Source: Planctomycetota bacterium
GTDB taxonomy: Bacteria > Planctomycetota > UBA1135
Assembly (NCBI GenBank): GCA_029941685.1
Contig: JAPYTC010000004.1
Span: 1-44,389 of the forward strand
DNA: 44,389 bases
Direction of reading: 5' to 3'
Position numbers and translations under genes: made by a program. The stretch's first letter is position 1; each line of letters opens with the position of its first letter. Shown one piece after another: positions 17,266-27,104 of the stretch. The notes below the pieces were generated by a model that worked only from the letters and a program-made list of their open reading frames with translations, ran no database searches and was not told where the DNA came from.

Positions 17266-18037
17266 ACGGTTACATGCCAAATTGCCTGCGCGGCGGTTAT
17301 TTGCCCGCAACATTGAAATCGTTGAACAGTGCCAATCAACCAACGACGAATTAAAAGAGCGCATTGCTGCAGGCGAAAATGTTAGCAATACTTTATTGGT
17401 AGCAAACGACCAACAATCTGGACGCGGACGCTCAGCGCGCGATTGGTGGTCGGGAGATGCGGGCGACAATTTATGTTTCAGCTTAGGATTGAGAAATGAA
17501 AACATGGCACCACACATTGTTGGCTTGGTCGGAGCCGTCGCATTAGCTGATGTTTGTCAGCAGCTGTTGCCAAATGAGCGGCTTGCCATTAAATGGCCCA
17601 ATGACATACTGCTCAATGGCTCAAAACTGGCCGGGTTTTTATGTGAGCTTCCAGCTGGTGGCGACACACTCATTCTAGGGCTAGGGGTGAACGTAAACAC
17701 TAAACCACCCTCCGATGAGGTCCCCTATTCGGTTGCTTGCCTGAACGAGCACAATCTCAAGATTACTCCACTAGAATTACTGGCACTAGTCATGCACCGC
17801 TTCGAATCACTGATAGTGCGTTATCAGCGCCACGGCAGCAGCGATTTTGAAGATGGCTTTCTGAATTATTTACAATTATGGGCGCCAAATGGTGTAAGAA
17901 ATCCTACTAACCAAAAGGCGGGCGCGTTGTTAAAATTTTCGGTCGCAAATGGCTTAACCCTCGATGTTGACGGCGAACAGTTCACCCAAGCGATGGAAGC
18001 CATTAATTGCCTCGAAAAGATTAATAATGTCACGTAA
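17243..18037 (+). CDS. birA: Biotin--[acetyl-CoA-carboxylase] ligase
   Basis: A 264-residue biotin protein ligase, monofunctional without the N-terminal DNA-binding domain of E. coli BirA. Seen: STNDELKERI, ANDQQSGRGRSARDWWS (biotin/ATP loop), IKWPNDILLNGSKLAGFLCE and LGLGVNVN. It biotinylates carboxylase carrier proteins. The start ATG 17243 overlaps the sigma gene by 23 bases and has an upstream AAAAGG. A GTG one codon earlier is an alternative. It overlaps rph by 11 bases. Confidence 0.92.
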   Translation: MLTSSRLKRLHAKLPARRLFARNIEIVEQCQSTNDELKERIAAGENVSNTLLVANDQQSGRGRSARDWWSGDAGDNLCFSLGLRNENMAPHIVGLVGAVALADVCQQLLPNERLAIKWPNDILLNGSKLAGFLCELPAGGDTLILGLGVNVNTKPPSDEVPYSVACLNEHNLKITPLELLALVMHRFESLIVRYQRHGSSDFEDGFLNYLQLWAPNGVRNPTNQKAGALLKFSVANGLTLDVDGEQFTQAMEAINCLEKINNVT

Positions 18038-18752
18038 CGACTCTCGTACTCCTACCGACTTACGCCCGCTTAAATTCAGGCGCAAGTTTACCAATCACCC
18101 TGCTGGCTCAGTTTTAGTAGAAGCTGGTCAAACCCGTGTTTTATGCACGGTGACAGTCACCGATAGTGTGCCACGTTGGCGCCAAGGTTCTGGCAAGGGT
18201 TGGCTGACGGCCGAATACGCGATGCTACCTGGCTCAGTCGTTGGCCGCAAACAACGCGAACACAATCATCGCGATGGGCGCTCAGTCGAAATCCAACGCT
18301 TGATTGGTCGTGCTCTACGCGCTGCTGTTGACATGCGATCTTTTCCGAATGTCACCCTGCAAGTTGATTGCGATGTGTTGCAAGCCGACGGTGGCACCCG
18401 CTGCGCTGCAGTTTGCGGTGCGATGATGGCGCTTCACGATGCTGCTCATTACTTAAACGATAATGACAAGCTAAAGTCATGGCCTATCAAAAACTGGATT
18501 GCGGCTGTTTCTGTTGGTCATGTTGGCGGCCGTTCGCTACTCGATTTAGATTACAGCGAAGATTCAACCGCTGACGTCGACATGAATGTCATTGCCACTG
18601 AAAACAATGAGATTATTGAAGTGCAAGGCACTGCCGAGGGCTCACCGTTTTCTTTAGACACTCATCACGAGTTGTTAACGCTTGCCATGCAGGGCACCGG
18701 CGACATTATCGCGCAAATGAAAGAAATCTCTGCCGAAAAAATCCAAGCATGA
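18027..18752 (+). CDS. rph: Ribonuclease PH
   Basis: A 241-residue phosphorolytic 3'-5' exoribonuclease that trims tRNA 3' ends. Seen: LRPLKFRRKFTNHPAGSVLV, GWLTAEYAMLPGS, RDGRSVEIQRLIGRALRA and DCDVLQADGGTR. The start is ATG 18027, overlapping birA. It terminates in ATGA with the rdgB start; the TGA has an in-frame TAG six codons on. The rph-rdgB order is common in bacteria. Confidence 0.95.
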   Translation: MSRNDSRTPTDLRPLKFRRKFTNHPAGSVLVEAGQTRVLCTVTVTDSVPRWRQGSGKGWLTAEYAMLPGSVVGRKQREHNHRDGRSVEIQRLIGRALRAAVDMRSFPNVTLQVDCDVLQADGGTRCAAVCGAMMALHDAAHYLNDNDKLKSWPIKNWIAAVSVGHVGGRSLLDLDYSEDSTADVDMNVIATENNEIIEVQGTAEGSPFSLDTHHELLTLAMQGTGDIIAQMKEISAEKIQA

Positions 18753-19372
18753 GTCAAAGAATTTTACTAGCCTCGGGTAATCCCAAAAAATTAGCCGAAC
18801 TAGAATCGCTGTGCGCTGACCTCAACGTCGAGATATTAGCGCCGAGCGATATTGATGCTCCCCTGCCTGACGTTATCGAAGACGGTGGTGATTTTCTGAG
18901 CAACGCTAGTAAAAAAGCAATCGAGTTTGCCGAATTTGCTAAAGAGCACCTTGGCGACGATGTTTGGGCATTGGCTGACGACTCCGGGTTATGCGTCGAT
19001 TACTTAAACGGGGCGCCAGGGGTTTACTCGGCACGTTACGCTGGCGACGACGGTCCAAACCGTGATCAATCAAATAACAGCAAGCTGTTGGCCGATATGA
19101 GCAAAGCTGTTGGCGACGATCGCAGTGCAGCATTTTGGTGTGTCATTGCAGTTGCCCATCAAGGAGAGGTTCTTTTTGCGGTCGAAGGTAGCGTTAATGG
19201 CACAATATTGACGAAAGCCGATGGCGATGGCGGATTTGGCTACGACCCACTGTTCTTTCATGTAGAATCTGCATCAAGCTTCGCCAAGCTCCCCCCCGAG
19301 CAAAAAGCGCAAGTCAGCCACCGCGGACAGGCTATTGCACGCCTTCGCAACGCTTTAGAATCGGTGGCCTAA
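18749..19372 (+). CDS. rdgB: XTP/dITP diphosphatase (house-cleaning NTPase)
   Basis: A 207-residue Ham1/RdgB-family pyrophosphatase removing dITP and XTP from nucleotide pools. Seen: LLASGNPKKLAEL at the N terminus, ALADDSGLCVDYLNGAPGVYSARYAG, and FGYDPLFF with SHRGQAI near the C terminus. It overlaps rph by four bases (ATGA), so the two are coupled. Confidence 0.95.
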   Translation: MSQRILLASGNPKKLAELESLCADLNVEILAPSDIDAPLPDVIEDGGDFLSNASKKAIEFAEFAKEHLGDDVWALADDSGLCVDYLNGAPGVYSARYAGDDGPNRDQSNNSKLLADMSKAVGDDRSAAFWCVIAVAHQGEVLFAVEGSVNGTILTKADGDGGFGYDPLFFHVESASSFAKLPPEQKAQVSHRGQAIARLRNALESVA

Positions 19373-19378
19373 TAAATC

Positions 19379-21187
19379 ATGAGTAAGTCATTCCCGGCAG
19401 AGCGCATCCGCAATTTTTCGATTATCGCGCATATCGACCATGGCAAATCTACGCTTGCCGACCGCTTTCTCGAAATTACTGGTGCGGTGGATACGCGCAA
19501 CAAGCAAGCGCAGCAGCTCGACTCCATGGATATCGAGCGCGAACGTGGCATCACGATTAAGGCGGCGGCGGTTTCGCTCACAACCCACGTTAATGGCGTA
19601 GAGTATTTGTTAAATCTCATTGATACTCCCGGCCACGTAGATTTCGCTTACGAAGTTGAAAAATCTCTGCAAGCGTGCGAGGGTGCGTTGCTATTGATTG
19701 ATGCTGCACAAGGCATTCAGGCGCAAACAGTCGCCAATGCTATGCTAGCGATGGAGCAAGACATGACCATCATCCCTGTTTTTAACAAGGTAGATTTGCC
19801 GCACGCGCGTCCAGAAGAATTTGCGGGTGAGCTCGAGAACACCTTGCTACTCGAACCAGAATTAGCTTTGCATTGTTCTGCGAAAACAGGCGAAGGCGTA
19901 GAAGCCATCATCGAAGCGTTAGTCGCACGCGTCGAAGCACCGCAGGGAGACCCTCATGCACCCCTGCAGGCATTAATTTTCGATGCCAAATACGACGAGT
20001 ATCGTGGCATTGTGGTTTGCGTCAGAATTATTAATGGCACCTTACACAAAGGTGATACTGCGCACATGATTGGCGTTGGCGCCGATTACGAAGCTGTTGA
20101 TATCGGCAAGTTCATGCCAAAAATGGTGACGCACGACTCATTGTCAGTTGGCGAAGTGGGTTACTTCATTTCAAACATCAAGAATCTAGAGGACGTCCGT
20201 GTTGGTGACACCATGACTATTTCTAAAGGTGAGCGAGCCGAAGCACTCAAAGGCTATCGCGAACCACAGCCCATGGTTTGGTGTGGTGTATTCCCCGTTA
20301 GCTCTGGCGACTTCGAAGATCTACGCGCGGCATTGAAGCAGCTAAAACTGAATGACTCATCGATTATATTTGAACCCGAATCTTCTGAGGCTCTAGGCTT
20401 TGGTTTTCGCTGTGGATTCCTTGGCTTGCTGCACATGGAAATCGTGCAAGAGCGTCTCGAACGCGAGTCTGATTTAAGCGTTGTGCAAACTGCACCCTCA
20501 GTGCCTTACCAAATCGTGCTGAAAGACGGCTCAGTAAAAGACATCCATGCGCCAGGCATGTTGCCTGACCCAAACTTGTTCGAAGAGATTCAAGAGCCAA
20601 TTGTTACGACTCACATCTTGATTCCCGTCGAATCAATTGGCGCGATAATGTCGCTATGTGCCGAACGCCGGGGCACCTTCTTACGACAAGAACATTTGTC
20701 TGCCAACCGCGTCATGCTCACCTGGGATTTACCCCTCGCCGAAATCATTTACGACTTTTACGACAAGCTCAAGTCTGGGACAAAGGGTTACGGCACGATG
20801 AACCTCGAATCGCCGCGTTTCGAATCAGCTAACTTGGTGAAGTTACGCATTTTGGTGGCTGGCAACGACGCCGACGCACTATCTACCATTTGTCACGCCG
20901 ACAATGCCCAGCGCCGCGGACGTGCCGTACTGAAAGTATTGCGTAAAGAAATTCCGCGTCACCAATTTGAGATAGCCCTGCAAGCTGCTGTTGGCGGAAA
21001 AATTTTGGCGCGCGAAAACATTCGTGCATTGTCAAAGAATGTGACTGCTAAATGTTATGGCGGTGACATCACTCGTAAACGTAAACTATTGGCTAAGCAG
21101 AAAGAAGGTAAGAAGCGCATGAAGAGCATCGGCAATGTCGAAGTTCCGCAAAAAGCATTCTTGTCTGTACTAACTACCGACGAATAA
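19379..21187 (+). CDS. lepA: Elongation factor 4 (LepA)
   Basis: A 602-residue translational GTPase that acts on stalled or back-translocating ribosomes. Seen: the G1 motif AHIDHGKSTLADR, G3 DTPGHVDF, G4 NKVDLPHA, the EF-G-like domains, and the LepA-specific C-terminal domain ending KRKLLAKQKEGKKRMKSIG. Length is normal. Placement before signal peptidase I is a widely conserved order (lepA-lepB). Confidence 0.97.
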   Translation: MSKSFPAERIRNFSIIAHIDHGKSTLADRFLEITGAVDTRNKQAQQLDSMDIERERGITIKAAAVSLTTHVNGVEYLLNLIDTPGHVDFAYEVEKSLQACEGALLLIDAAQGIQAQTVANAMLAMEQDMTIIPVFNKVDLPHARPEEFAGELENTLLLEPELALHCSAKTGEGVEAIIEALVARVEAPQGDPHAPLQALIFDAKYDEYRGIVVCVRIINGTLHKGDTAHMIGVGADYEAVDIGKFMPKMVTHDSLSVGEVGYFISNIKNLEDVRVGDTMTISKGERAEALKGYREPQPMVWCGVFPVSSGDFEDLRAALKQLKLNDSSIIFEPESSEALGFGFRCGFLGLLHMEIVQERLERESDLSVVQTAPSVPYQIVLKDGSVKDIHAPGMLPDPNLFEEIQEPIVTTHILIPVESIGAIMSLCAERRGTFLRQEHLSANRVMLTWDLPLAEIIYDFYDKLKSGTKGYGTMNLESPRFESANLVKLRILVAGNDADALSTICHADNAQRRGRAVLKVLRKEIPRHQFEIALQAAVGGKILARENIRALSKNVTAKCYGGDITRKRKLLAKQKEGKKRMKSIGNVEVPQKAFLSVLTTDE

Positions 21188-21192
21188 TCTTC

Positions 21193-22599
21193 ATGTCTGA
21201 CAAGAAAGAAAAATCCAAACATCCTTTTCGTGAAAACATCGAAGTGGTGCTGTTTGCGATTGTGATGGCTATGGGCCTCAAGGTATTTGCTGTTGAGGCG
21301 TATCAAATCCCTACCGGTTCAATGCAGCCCACATTGATGGGCACCGAATTGCTCGATCCCGCCACCAAGCGTCCAAATGGTGCGCTTAACGACCGCGTGT
21401 TGGTAGACAAGATTTCTTATTTTTTCAGAGATCCGCAGCGCTGGGAGGTCGTGGTATTTCGCTATCCTCTTCTTACACATAACAATTACGTCAAGCGCCT
21501 GGTCGGAATGCCCAACGAAGAGCTCTGGATTGACGGTGGTGATTTGTATGCCCGCGAACTAGACACCGATGATGATTTCGTAGTGCTAACCAAGCCATGG
21601 AAAGTCATGCAAAATATCTGGAAGCAAGTGTTACCCGGAGTCGGTGACGACCCCGCGCAGTGGCATGGTTGGCGAATCACTGGCAAAGCCACAAAAAACG
21701 ATGATGGCTATGTTGTGTTTATCGGCGACGGAAAATGTGATTATTCCTCCAGCATCCGCAATGGCTATTTGCACGGCTACCCCGAAGAAGTTTATTTTTC
21801 GGTGCCTAATGTTTCGTCACGTTCACGCGAAGTCGTCGGCGATTTGCGTTTGCAGTTTCATCTAGACGGAATTCAAGCGAGTGGTTTTATCGAAGCTGGC
21901 TTAGAGCTCGGCAACAACTTGATTAACGCAAAACTCGATGCCTCTGGATCGTTGAGCTTGTCATTACCTGACGGCGAACAACGCATCATTGAAATCCCCG
22001 CTAACTTTAGTGGTGATGTCGACCTCGCATTCTGGGACCACCACTTGCGTGTGTCCTTAGCTGGAGATGTTGTGTTCAACGAAAAGCTAGATGTTGAGCC
22101 ACATAAGCCTCGCCGCAATCGCATGCGATTCACCGTTAAAGGCAGCGGGTGGGTTTTGAGTCCGGTTACTGTGTCACGCGACATTCACTATTTACCGCCC
22201 CGCCAAAACGCTGCGCCAATCTTTGAAATTAGTGACGGCCACTATTTCATGATGGGCGACAATACACAAAACTCGTTAGATAGTCGTGATTGGCAACGCG
22301 AAACGTTCAGTTACGACAATGGCATTGATGCGCCTTTGAAAATAGCCGGCGATCATCTGCAGCATGGTTCTGACCCGATGTACAACAATCCACGCTGGAA
22401 CATGTCGCACGACATCATGACGGTTCGCGATGAGTTCGGCAACATTCACACCCTCGACGAAAACACTGTCAAGCAAAGTGCCGACGTCTTGCAGCACGCA
22501 CCATTAGTGCCACGCGAATATTTGCTCGGACGTGCGCTAGCAGTATTCATGCCACTGAAACCTATCGCTCCAACCAACCGCTTTAACCTAGTACAGTAA
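21193..22599 (+). CDS. lepB: Signal peptidase I with a large insert
   Basis: A 468-residue type I signal peptidase, well above the usual 200-320. One N-terminal membrane helix (about 17-36) leads into box B, IPTGSMQPTL, with catalytic Ser43. The general base Lys101 is in NNYVKRLVGMPNEE. Box E, MMGDNTQNSLDSRDW, lies at about 353-366. Between the Lys box and box E sit about 240 residues that include a beta-rich segment I cannot assign. Such inserts are familiar in planctomycete enzymes. It follows lepA by five bases. Confidence 0.93.
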   Translation: MSDKKEKSKHPFRENIEVVLFAIVMAMGLKVFAVEAYQIPTGSMQPTLMGTELLDPATKRPNGALNDRVLVDKISYFFRDPQRWEVVVFRYPLLTHNNYVKRLVGMPNEELWIDGGDLYARELDTDDDFVVLTKPWKVMQNIWKQVLPGVGDDPAQWHGWRITGKATKNDDGYVVFIGDGKCDYSSSIRNGYLHGYPEEVYFSVPNVSSRSREVVGDLRLQFHLDGIQASGFIEAGLELGNNLINAKLDASGSLSLSLPDGEQRIIEIPANFSGDVDLAFWDHHLRVSLAGDVVFNEKLDVEPHKPRRNRMRFTVKGSGWVLSPVTVSRDIHYLPPRQNAAPIFEISDGHYFMMGDNTQNSLDSRDWQRETFSYDNGIDAPLKIAGDHLQHGSDPMYNNPRWNMSHDIMTVRDEFGNIHTLDENTVKQSADVLQHAPLVPREYLLGRALAVFMPLKPIAPTNRFNLVQ

Positions 22600-22600
22600 C

Positions 22601-23329
22601 ATGAGCATTATCCTCGAGACTAAAAACATTAGTAAGGCGTTCAAAGGACGCGCCGTAGTTAAAAGTGTCGATCTCCATGTCAAATCTGGAGAAATTGTCG
22701 GCTTACTTGGCCCGAACGGCGCGGGCAAGACCACGACATTTCGCATGTGCATGGGAATGATTGCTCCAGGTAGCGGACAAATATTTTTGCATAACGAAGA
22801 TGTCACTGCGATGCCAATTTACCAGCGAGCTCGTCGCGGATTAGGTTACCTAGCGCAAGAGGCATCGGTATTTCGCAAGTTATCCGTTGCGGACAACATC
22901 CTCGCTGTTCTTGAGACGCTTAAGTTAGATAAAAACGAACGCGCTCAACAATGCGATGCCCTACTCGAAGAATTTGGCCTGACACATTTGCGCGATAGCA
23001 TGGGCGAAGTTCTATCTGGCGGTGAACGGCGTCGTGTTGAAATTGCACGGGCATTGGCGACCAACCCAAAGCTGATTTTACTTGACGAACCATTTAGTGG
23101 TGTTGACCCGATTGCGGTTGAAGATATTCAGGCGATATTGATGCAACTGCAGAAAAAAGGTATCGCTATTCTGCTTACCGATCACAACGTGCGCGAAACG
23201 CTGAGCATAACGACTCGTTCTTACATTTTGTCTACTGGAACTGTGCTTGCCGAAGGTACCGCCGAAGAATTAGTGCATAATAGTTCCGTGCGTAAAGTTT
23301 ATTTGGGCGAAAATTTCGAGTTAAGTTAA
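22601..23329 (+). CDS. lptB: LPS export ABC transporter ATPase
   Basis: A 242-residue ATPase of the Lpt machine that extracts LPS from the inner membrane. Seen: Walker A GPNGAGKTTTF, Q-loop GYLAQEASVFRKLSV (the LptB-typical sequence), signature LSGGERRRVEIARAL, Walker B LILLDEPFSGVDP and H-loop LLTDHNVRET. It indicates an LPS-bearing envelope. It starts one base after lepB. LptF/G/A/C are not in the window. Confidence 0.95.
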   Translation: MSIILETKNISKAFKGRAVVKSVDLHVKSGEIVGLLGPNGAGKTTTFRMCMGMIAPGSGQIFLHNEDVTAMPIYQRARRGLGYLAQEASVFRKLSVADNILAVLETLKLDKNERAQQCDALLEEFGLTHLRDSMGEVLSGGERRRVEIARALATNPKLILLDEPFSGVDPIAVEDIQAILMQLQKKGIAILLTDHNVRETLSITTRSYILSTGTVLAEGTAEELVHNSSVRKVYLGENFELS

Positions 23330-23398
23330 AGCAGGGCGTCCGCGAAATTGGTGGCGAGGGTAGAATATCGCGCCCCCATTCACACGATACACCTTGTC

Positions 23399-24136
23399 AT
23401 GGAAATCTTTAGCTTCGTTAAACGCGTTCCTTCCACAACCGCTAATGTGGAAATAAAAGACCAACAGCTCGACACTTCGGGTTGCGAGTTCGAAATCAAC
23501 CCATACGACCTCTTCGCTGTAGAAGAGGGCTTGCGTCAAAAAGAAGCCGCTGGCGACGGCAATGTCACTTCAGTCAGCTTTGGCAGCGACGCTTCGCAAA
23601 AAGATTTGCGCACAACTTTAGCGATGGGTGCCGACGCAGCTTTGTTGCTGAGAAACGATGCCGCCGACACTGCTGATGCTGCCACTACCGCCAAGGTCAT
23701 TGCGGCTGCAATGGACGGGCGCAGTTTCGACTTGTTGCTGTTCGGCAAGCAAGCCGTTGACCGCGATCAGCATGGTGTTGGTCCAGGTGTAGCAACTCGC
23801 TTGGGTATTCCTTGTATCACCGAGGTCATCTCTTTAACTATCGACGACGGCAAGGTTACTGCCATGCGTGAGGTTGAAGGAGCCACAGAAACTATTACCA
23901 CAAGCGTGCCTTGCGCAATTACTTGTCAGAAAGGTTTGAACGAGCCACGCCTTGCTTCATTGAAAGGCATCATGGCCGCCAAGAGAAAGCCTCTCGAATC
24001 CATCGATACTGAAATGCCCGCAATGGCACTTACTGTCGAGTCTACTCAACCACCAGATGTTCGCCCTGCTGGTCGTATCGTTGCCAATGCTGCTGAATTG
24101 GTCGACGCACTTCGCAACGAAGCAAAAGTTCTATAA
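23399..24136 (+). CDS. etfB: Electron transfer flavoprotein beta subunit
   Basis: A 245-residue EtfB that pairs with EtfA to carry electrons from acyl-CoA dehydrogenases or related flavoenzymes to the quinone pool. Start ATG 23399 gives the family N terminus MEIFSFVKRVPST; an upstream GTG would add unrelated residues. DLLLFGKQAVDRDQHGVGPGV is the AMP-binding segment (listed by its ends), and TCQKGLNEPRLASLKGIMAA follows. Possible -10 boxes upstream are TAGAAT (23361) and TACACC five bases before the ATG. Confidence 0.95.
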   Translation: MEIFSFVKRVPSTTANVEIKDQQLDTSGCEFEINPYDLFAVEEGLRQKEAAGDGNVTSVSFGSDASQKDLRTTLAMGADAALLLRNDAADTADAATTAKVIAAAMDGRSFDLLLFGKQAVDRDQHGVGPGVATRLGIPCITEVISLTIDDGKVTAMREVEGATETITTSVPCAITCQKGLNEPRLASLKGIMAAKRKPLESIDTEMPAMALTVESTQPPDVRPAGRIVANAAELVDALRNEAKVL

Positions 24137-24148
24137 AAGGTAAATAAA

Positions 24149-25087
24149 ATGTCATCTGTACTAGTCATTCTTGAAACTCGCAGCGGTGAACTTCGCTCTG
24201 CATGCCTTGAAACTGTTGGTGCTGCCCGCACAATTGCCGACGCTAAAGGTTGTAATGTAGTTGCTCTCGCAACCGAAACCGCAAACATCGATGCTGCTGT
24301 AGTTGGTGGCGCTGGCGCTGATCAATTAATGATTGCAACGGCCGATGCGCACTCTGCCGATGCGGCAGCAACAACTATTGCGCGCGTCGCTAAAGAAGTT
24401 GGCGCCGATGTAGTGTTACTTTCCGCCACCGTTCGCGGCCGCGACATCACCCCGCGCGTTGCTGCCCTACTCGACACTGGTTTTGCTGCCGACTGCACTG
24501 CAGTTGACTCAAACACCATGCTCTTCACTCGCCCAATATGTGGTGGTAAGGCTTTCAACAACGTAACAGTGAACGGTGATGTTGTAGTTGCCAGCCTTCG
24601 CCCTAACTTCTTTGCAAGTGCTGGGCGCGACCACACTGCTGAGATAAGCGAGGTGGCTAGTGAAACCGCTCTTGCACAAGTTGTTGAAGTGGCTGCACAA
24701 AGCGGCGGTCGTCCTGATGTAGCCGAATCCACCATCGTAGTTTCAGGTGGTCGCGGAATGGCAAGCCCTGATAACTGGAATCTAATCGAAGCAATTGCTG
24801 ATGCAATCCCTGGCGCAGGACTTGGCGCATCTCGTGCAGTAGTCGATGCCGGCTGGCGCCCGCATAGCGAGCAGGTTGGACAAACTGGTAAAACAGTTTC
24901 ACCTGAACTGTACATCGCCATCGGCATTTCTGGCGCGATTCAACATCTTGCCGGCATGAGATCTTCGAAGGTGATTGTGGCAATCAACAAAGATGCCGAT
25001 GCGCCGATATTCAAGCATGCTACTTATGGCATTGTTGGCGATGTATTCGAAGTACTGCCAGAATTGGCCGCTGAGTTGGCGAAGTAA
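24149..25087 (+). CDS. etfA: Electron transfer flavoprotein alpha subunit
   Basis: A 312-residue FAD-binding EtfA. The C-terminal FAD domain is plain: VSGGRGMASPDNWNLI, GASRAVVDAGWRPHSEQVGQ, SPELYIAIGISGAIQHLAGM, then INKDADAPIFKHATYGIVGD. It lies 12 bases after etfB with AAAAGG upstream of the ATG, one of the few plausible Shine-Dalgarno-like sites in the window. It converges on the oxidoreductase gene with a four-base gap. Confidence 0.96.
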   Translation: MSSVLVILETRSGELRSACLETVGAARTIADAKGCNVVALATETANIDAAVVGGAGADQLMIATADAHSADAAATTIARVAKEVGADVVLLSATVRGRDITPRVAALLDTGFAADCTAVDSNTMLFTRPICGGKAFNNVTVNGDVVVASLRPNFFASAGRDHTAEISEVASETALAQVVEVAAQSGGRPDVAESTIVVSGGRGMASPDNWNLIEAIADAIPGAGLGASRAVVDAGWRPHSEQVGQTGKTVSPELYIAIGISGAIQHLAGMRSSKVIVAINKDADAPIFKHATYGIVGDVFEVLPELAAELAK

Positions 25088-25091
25088 TTTA

Positions 25092-26087
25092 TCAGCAGTG
25101 ATAGTCGGCCAATAAAGCCTCAACCAAATACTGGCGCCGAATTAAATCTTCATCGATAGCAACCGAAGCGCGGGAATCTTTTATTAGGTTCACGCGCTTT
25201 AAGAATTGGTGCAAGCTTTGCTCCATAGGGTCGCCAATACTCACTGCGTCTTGTGCCTCATCAGCATGTGCAGCAAATTGCATTTGATAGTTTGCGCCGA
25301 TTATACGGTGACACAATTTGTCATCAATGGAGTACTCTGCAGGTGATGGGAACACACCAATATCTTCAAGGATAATCTCGCACTGTAACACGCGAGAATG
25401 GGTGCAATACTCAAAGCGCAATGCCGAATCAGGCGAATCTTTCGCGCGTTCGGTGTACTCAACTTTCTTTAGATACGCAGGCCCCGGGGATATTCTTTGA
25501 ATTAAGCTTAATGGGTGCGATAGCACCTCCTGCCAGCGTTTTTTCCCACGCAGTTTCGGCGACAACAGCATCGAAAACTTTCGCGCCTGCGACATATCGT
25601 GCTGCGGGTGTAGCTGATGCCACGCCTCTAAGGTGAATGGCCATTGGCAGTTTTCACTAATCAGCAACTCGTTTGCACTAAAGTTAAGAATTAAATCGTC
25701 GCAATGTTTTGCGCCAGACACGCACAACGGCTTTTCACAAAACACATGCGCATGAGAATCTAAACACTGCTGAATCCAGTCAATATGTGTGGTAGTTGGC
25801 GAAGCAATAATTACTGCTTCGGGATTGGTCTCAGCCAACATGTCTTCCTCTTCGGCATATACCTCTGGACGCAAGCCGCTGCCCAGCAATTCTTCGCTAG
25901 CTGCACGAGCTGAGTCGTAACTCCCACCAACAATTGCCACCACCTCGGCGCCGGCAGCATGGGCTTGCAGCGCCAATAATCCACCTGTGCCCATATTGGT
26001 GCGCCGCGCACCAACAATCGCCACCCGCAAACCATTAGCTATTGCTTGGGGTTTGCCCGGAGTTGGCTGAGAAGATGGCGACGTCAT
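25092..26087 (-). CDS. Gfo/Idh/MocA-family oxidoreductase
   Basis: A 331-residue NAD(P)-dependent oxidoreductase. The N-terminal Rossmann fold reads LRVAIVGARRTNMGTGGLL, with VIIASPTTTHIDWIQQCL and the family Lys-Pro in VFCEKPLCVSG. The C-terminal substrate domain is divergent, so the substrate is unknown; sugars or cofactor precursors are usual. It is divergent from the heptosyltransferase with a 30-bp shared promoter region. Its stop TGA is followed at once by TAA. Confidence 0.85.
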   Translation of the reverse strand: MTSPSSQPTPGKPQAIANGLRVAIVGARRTNMGTGGLLALQAHAAGAEVVAIVGGSYDSARAASEELLGSGLRPEVYAEEEDMLAETNPEAVIIASPTTTHIDWIQQCLDSHAHVFCEKPLCVSGAKHCDDLILNFSANELLISENCQWPFTLEAWHQLHPQHDMSQARKFSMLLSPKLRGKKRWQEVLSHPLSLIQRISPGPAYLKKVEYTERAKDSPDSALRFEYCTHSRVLQCEIILEDIGVFPSPAEYSIDDKLCHRIIGANYQMQFAAHADEAQDAVSIGDPMEQSLHQFLKRVNLIKDSRASVAIDEDLIRRQYLVEALLADYHC

Positions 26088-26117
26088 GCTGAATTGTGGT
26101 TATCCTAGAGTAGCGAA

Positions 26118-27104
26118 ATGCCTGCGTCACCTCCATCATCTTTAATGGTGCGTTTGCCGAATCCTCTCGGCGACGCCGTGATGGCATTGCCGCTACTTTC
26201 TAATATTAAACAACGCTTTCCTGACTGTCGCCTAAGCCTGGTAGGTAATCCAGAATATGAATCTTTATTCAGTGGTCTAAGCCATATAGACCAATTCGTT
26301 GCTCTTGATAATTCGCTTAGCATCGCCGAGCAATCCAAAATTTTAGAAGAGCAGCAATGCGACACAATTATTTTGTGCCCCAACTCGTGGTCGTCCGCAT
26401 TGGTTGCGCGGAAGGCCGGAATCAAGCAACGCATCGGTCGCACTAAACATTTGCGCTCGTTTCTGCTCACTCATTCTTTGCCAGCGATTGACAAACCGCG
26501 CTTAATGCCAGAACTGTATTGTGAATTAATTACTGCATTCGGCGTTGGCTTCTCTGTTGACCCAGCATATTTGCCTGCGCCCGAAATTGCAGTCAGTTGG
26601 GCGCCGCCAAAACTGGGATACTTCATGGTGGCACCTGGTGCCGCATTTGGTTCTAGCAAACAATACCCCGCACACTTAATGGCTACGGCCCTGAACGGAA
26701 TTCATGCAAAACACCAATTGTTGCCGGTGCTTTTTGGAGCGCCTAGCGAACATCAATCGCTAATTGAATTGTCGAAACTGCTCGATCATCCATTCATTGT
26801 CGCTAAACAATATGCTGACTTCAACGAAATCAAACACGTGATGAAAAAAGCAAGTTTCGTGTTATCTATGGATAGCGGTGCACGCCACATTGCAGTCGCA
26901 GTCGGCACTCCACAACTTGCAATCTTCGGCCCTACTGACCCAAGTTGGACTGCACACGCCATGGACGGCGCGGTATTCGTCGCAAATGACAAGCTTGATT
27001 GTCTTGGCTGTCACCACAAAACCTGTCCGCTCAAAGGTCACCCTTGCATGAATGACCTAGACCCGCAAATCATTATCGATGCCAGCTCAAGATTTATCGC
27101 CTAG
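26118..27104 (+). CDS. Glycosyltransferase family 9 (LPS heptosyltransferase, WaaF-like)
   Basis: A 328-residue GT9 enzyme that adds heptose to LPS core. Seen: LMVRLPNPLGDAVMALPLL at the N terminus, the mid-domain FMVAPGAAFGSSKQYP, and the donor-binding DSGARHIAVAVGTPQLAIFGPTDP. Cysteines near the end (CLGCHHKTCPLKGHPCM) are typical of the family. Start ATG 26118 lies six bases after TAGAGT (26106-26111). The product fits an LPS-making cell, together with lptB. Confidence 0.9.
   Translation: MPASPPSSLMVRLPNPLGDAVMALPLLSNIKQRFPDCRLSLVGNPEYESLFSGLSHIDQFVALDNSLSIAEQSKILEEQQCDTIILCPNSWSSALVARKAGIKQRIGRTKHLRSFLLTHSLPAIDKPRLMPELYCELITAFGVGFSVDPAYLPAPEIAVSWAPPKLGYFMVAPGAAFGSSKQYPAHLMATALNGIHAKHQLLPVLFGAPSEHQSLIELSKLLDHPFIVAKQYADFNEIKHVMKKASFVLSMDSGARHIAVAVGTPQLAIFGPTDPSWTAHAMDGAVFVANDKLDCLGCHHKTCPLKGHPCMNDLDPQIIIDASSRFIA

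Noticed and set aside
24322-24927. Minus-strand 201-codon open frame
   Set aside because: It is a mirror frame of etfA; its codon pattern follows the etfA reading frame and it has no recognisable protein features.
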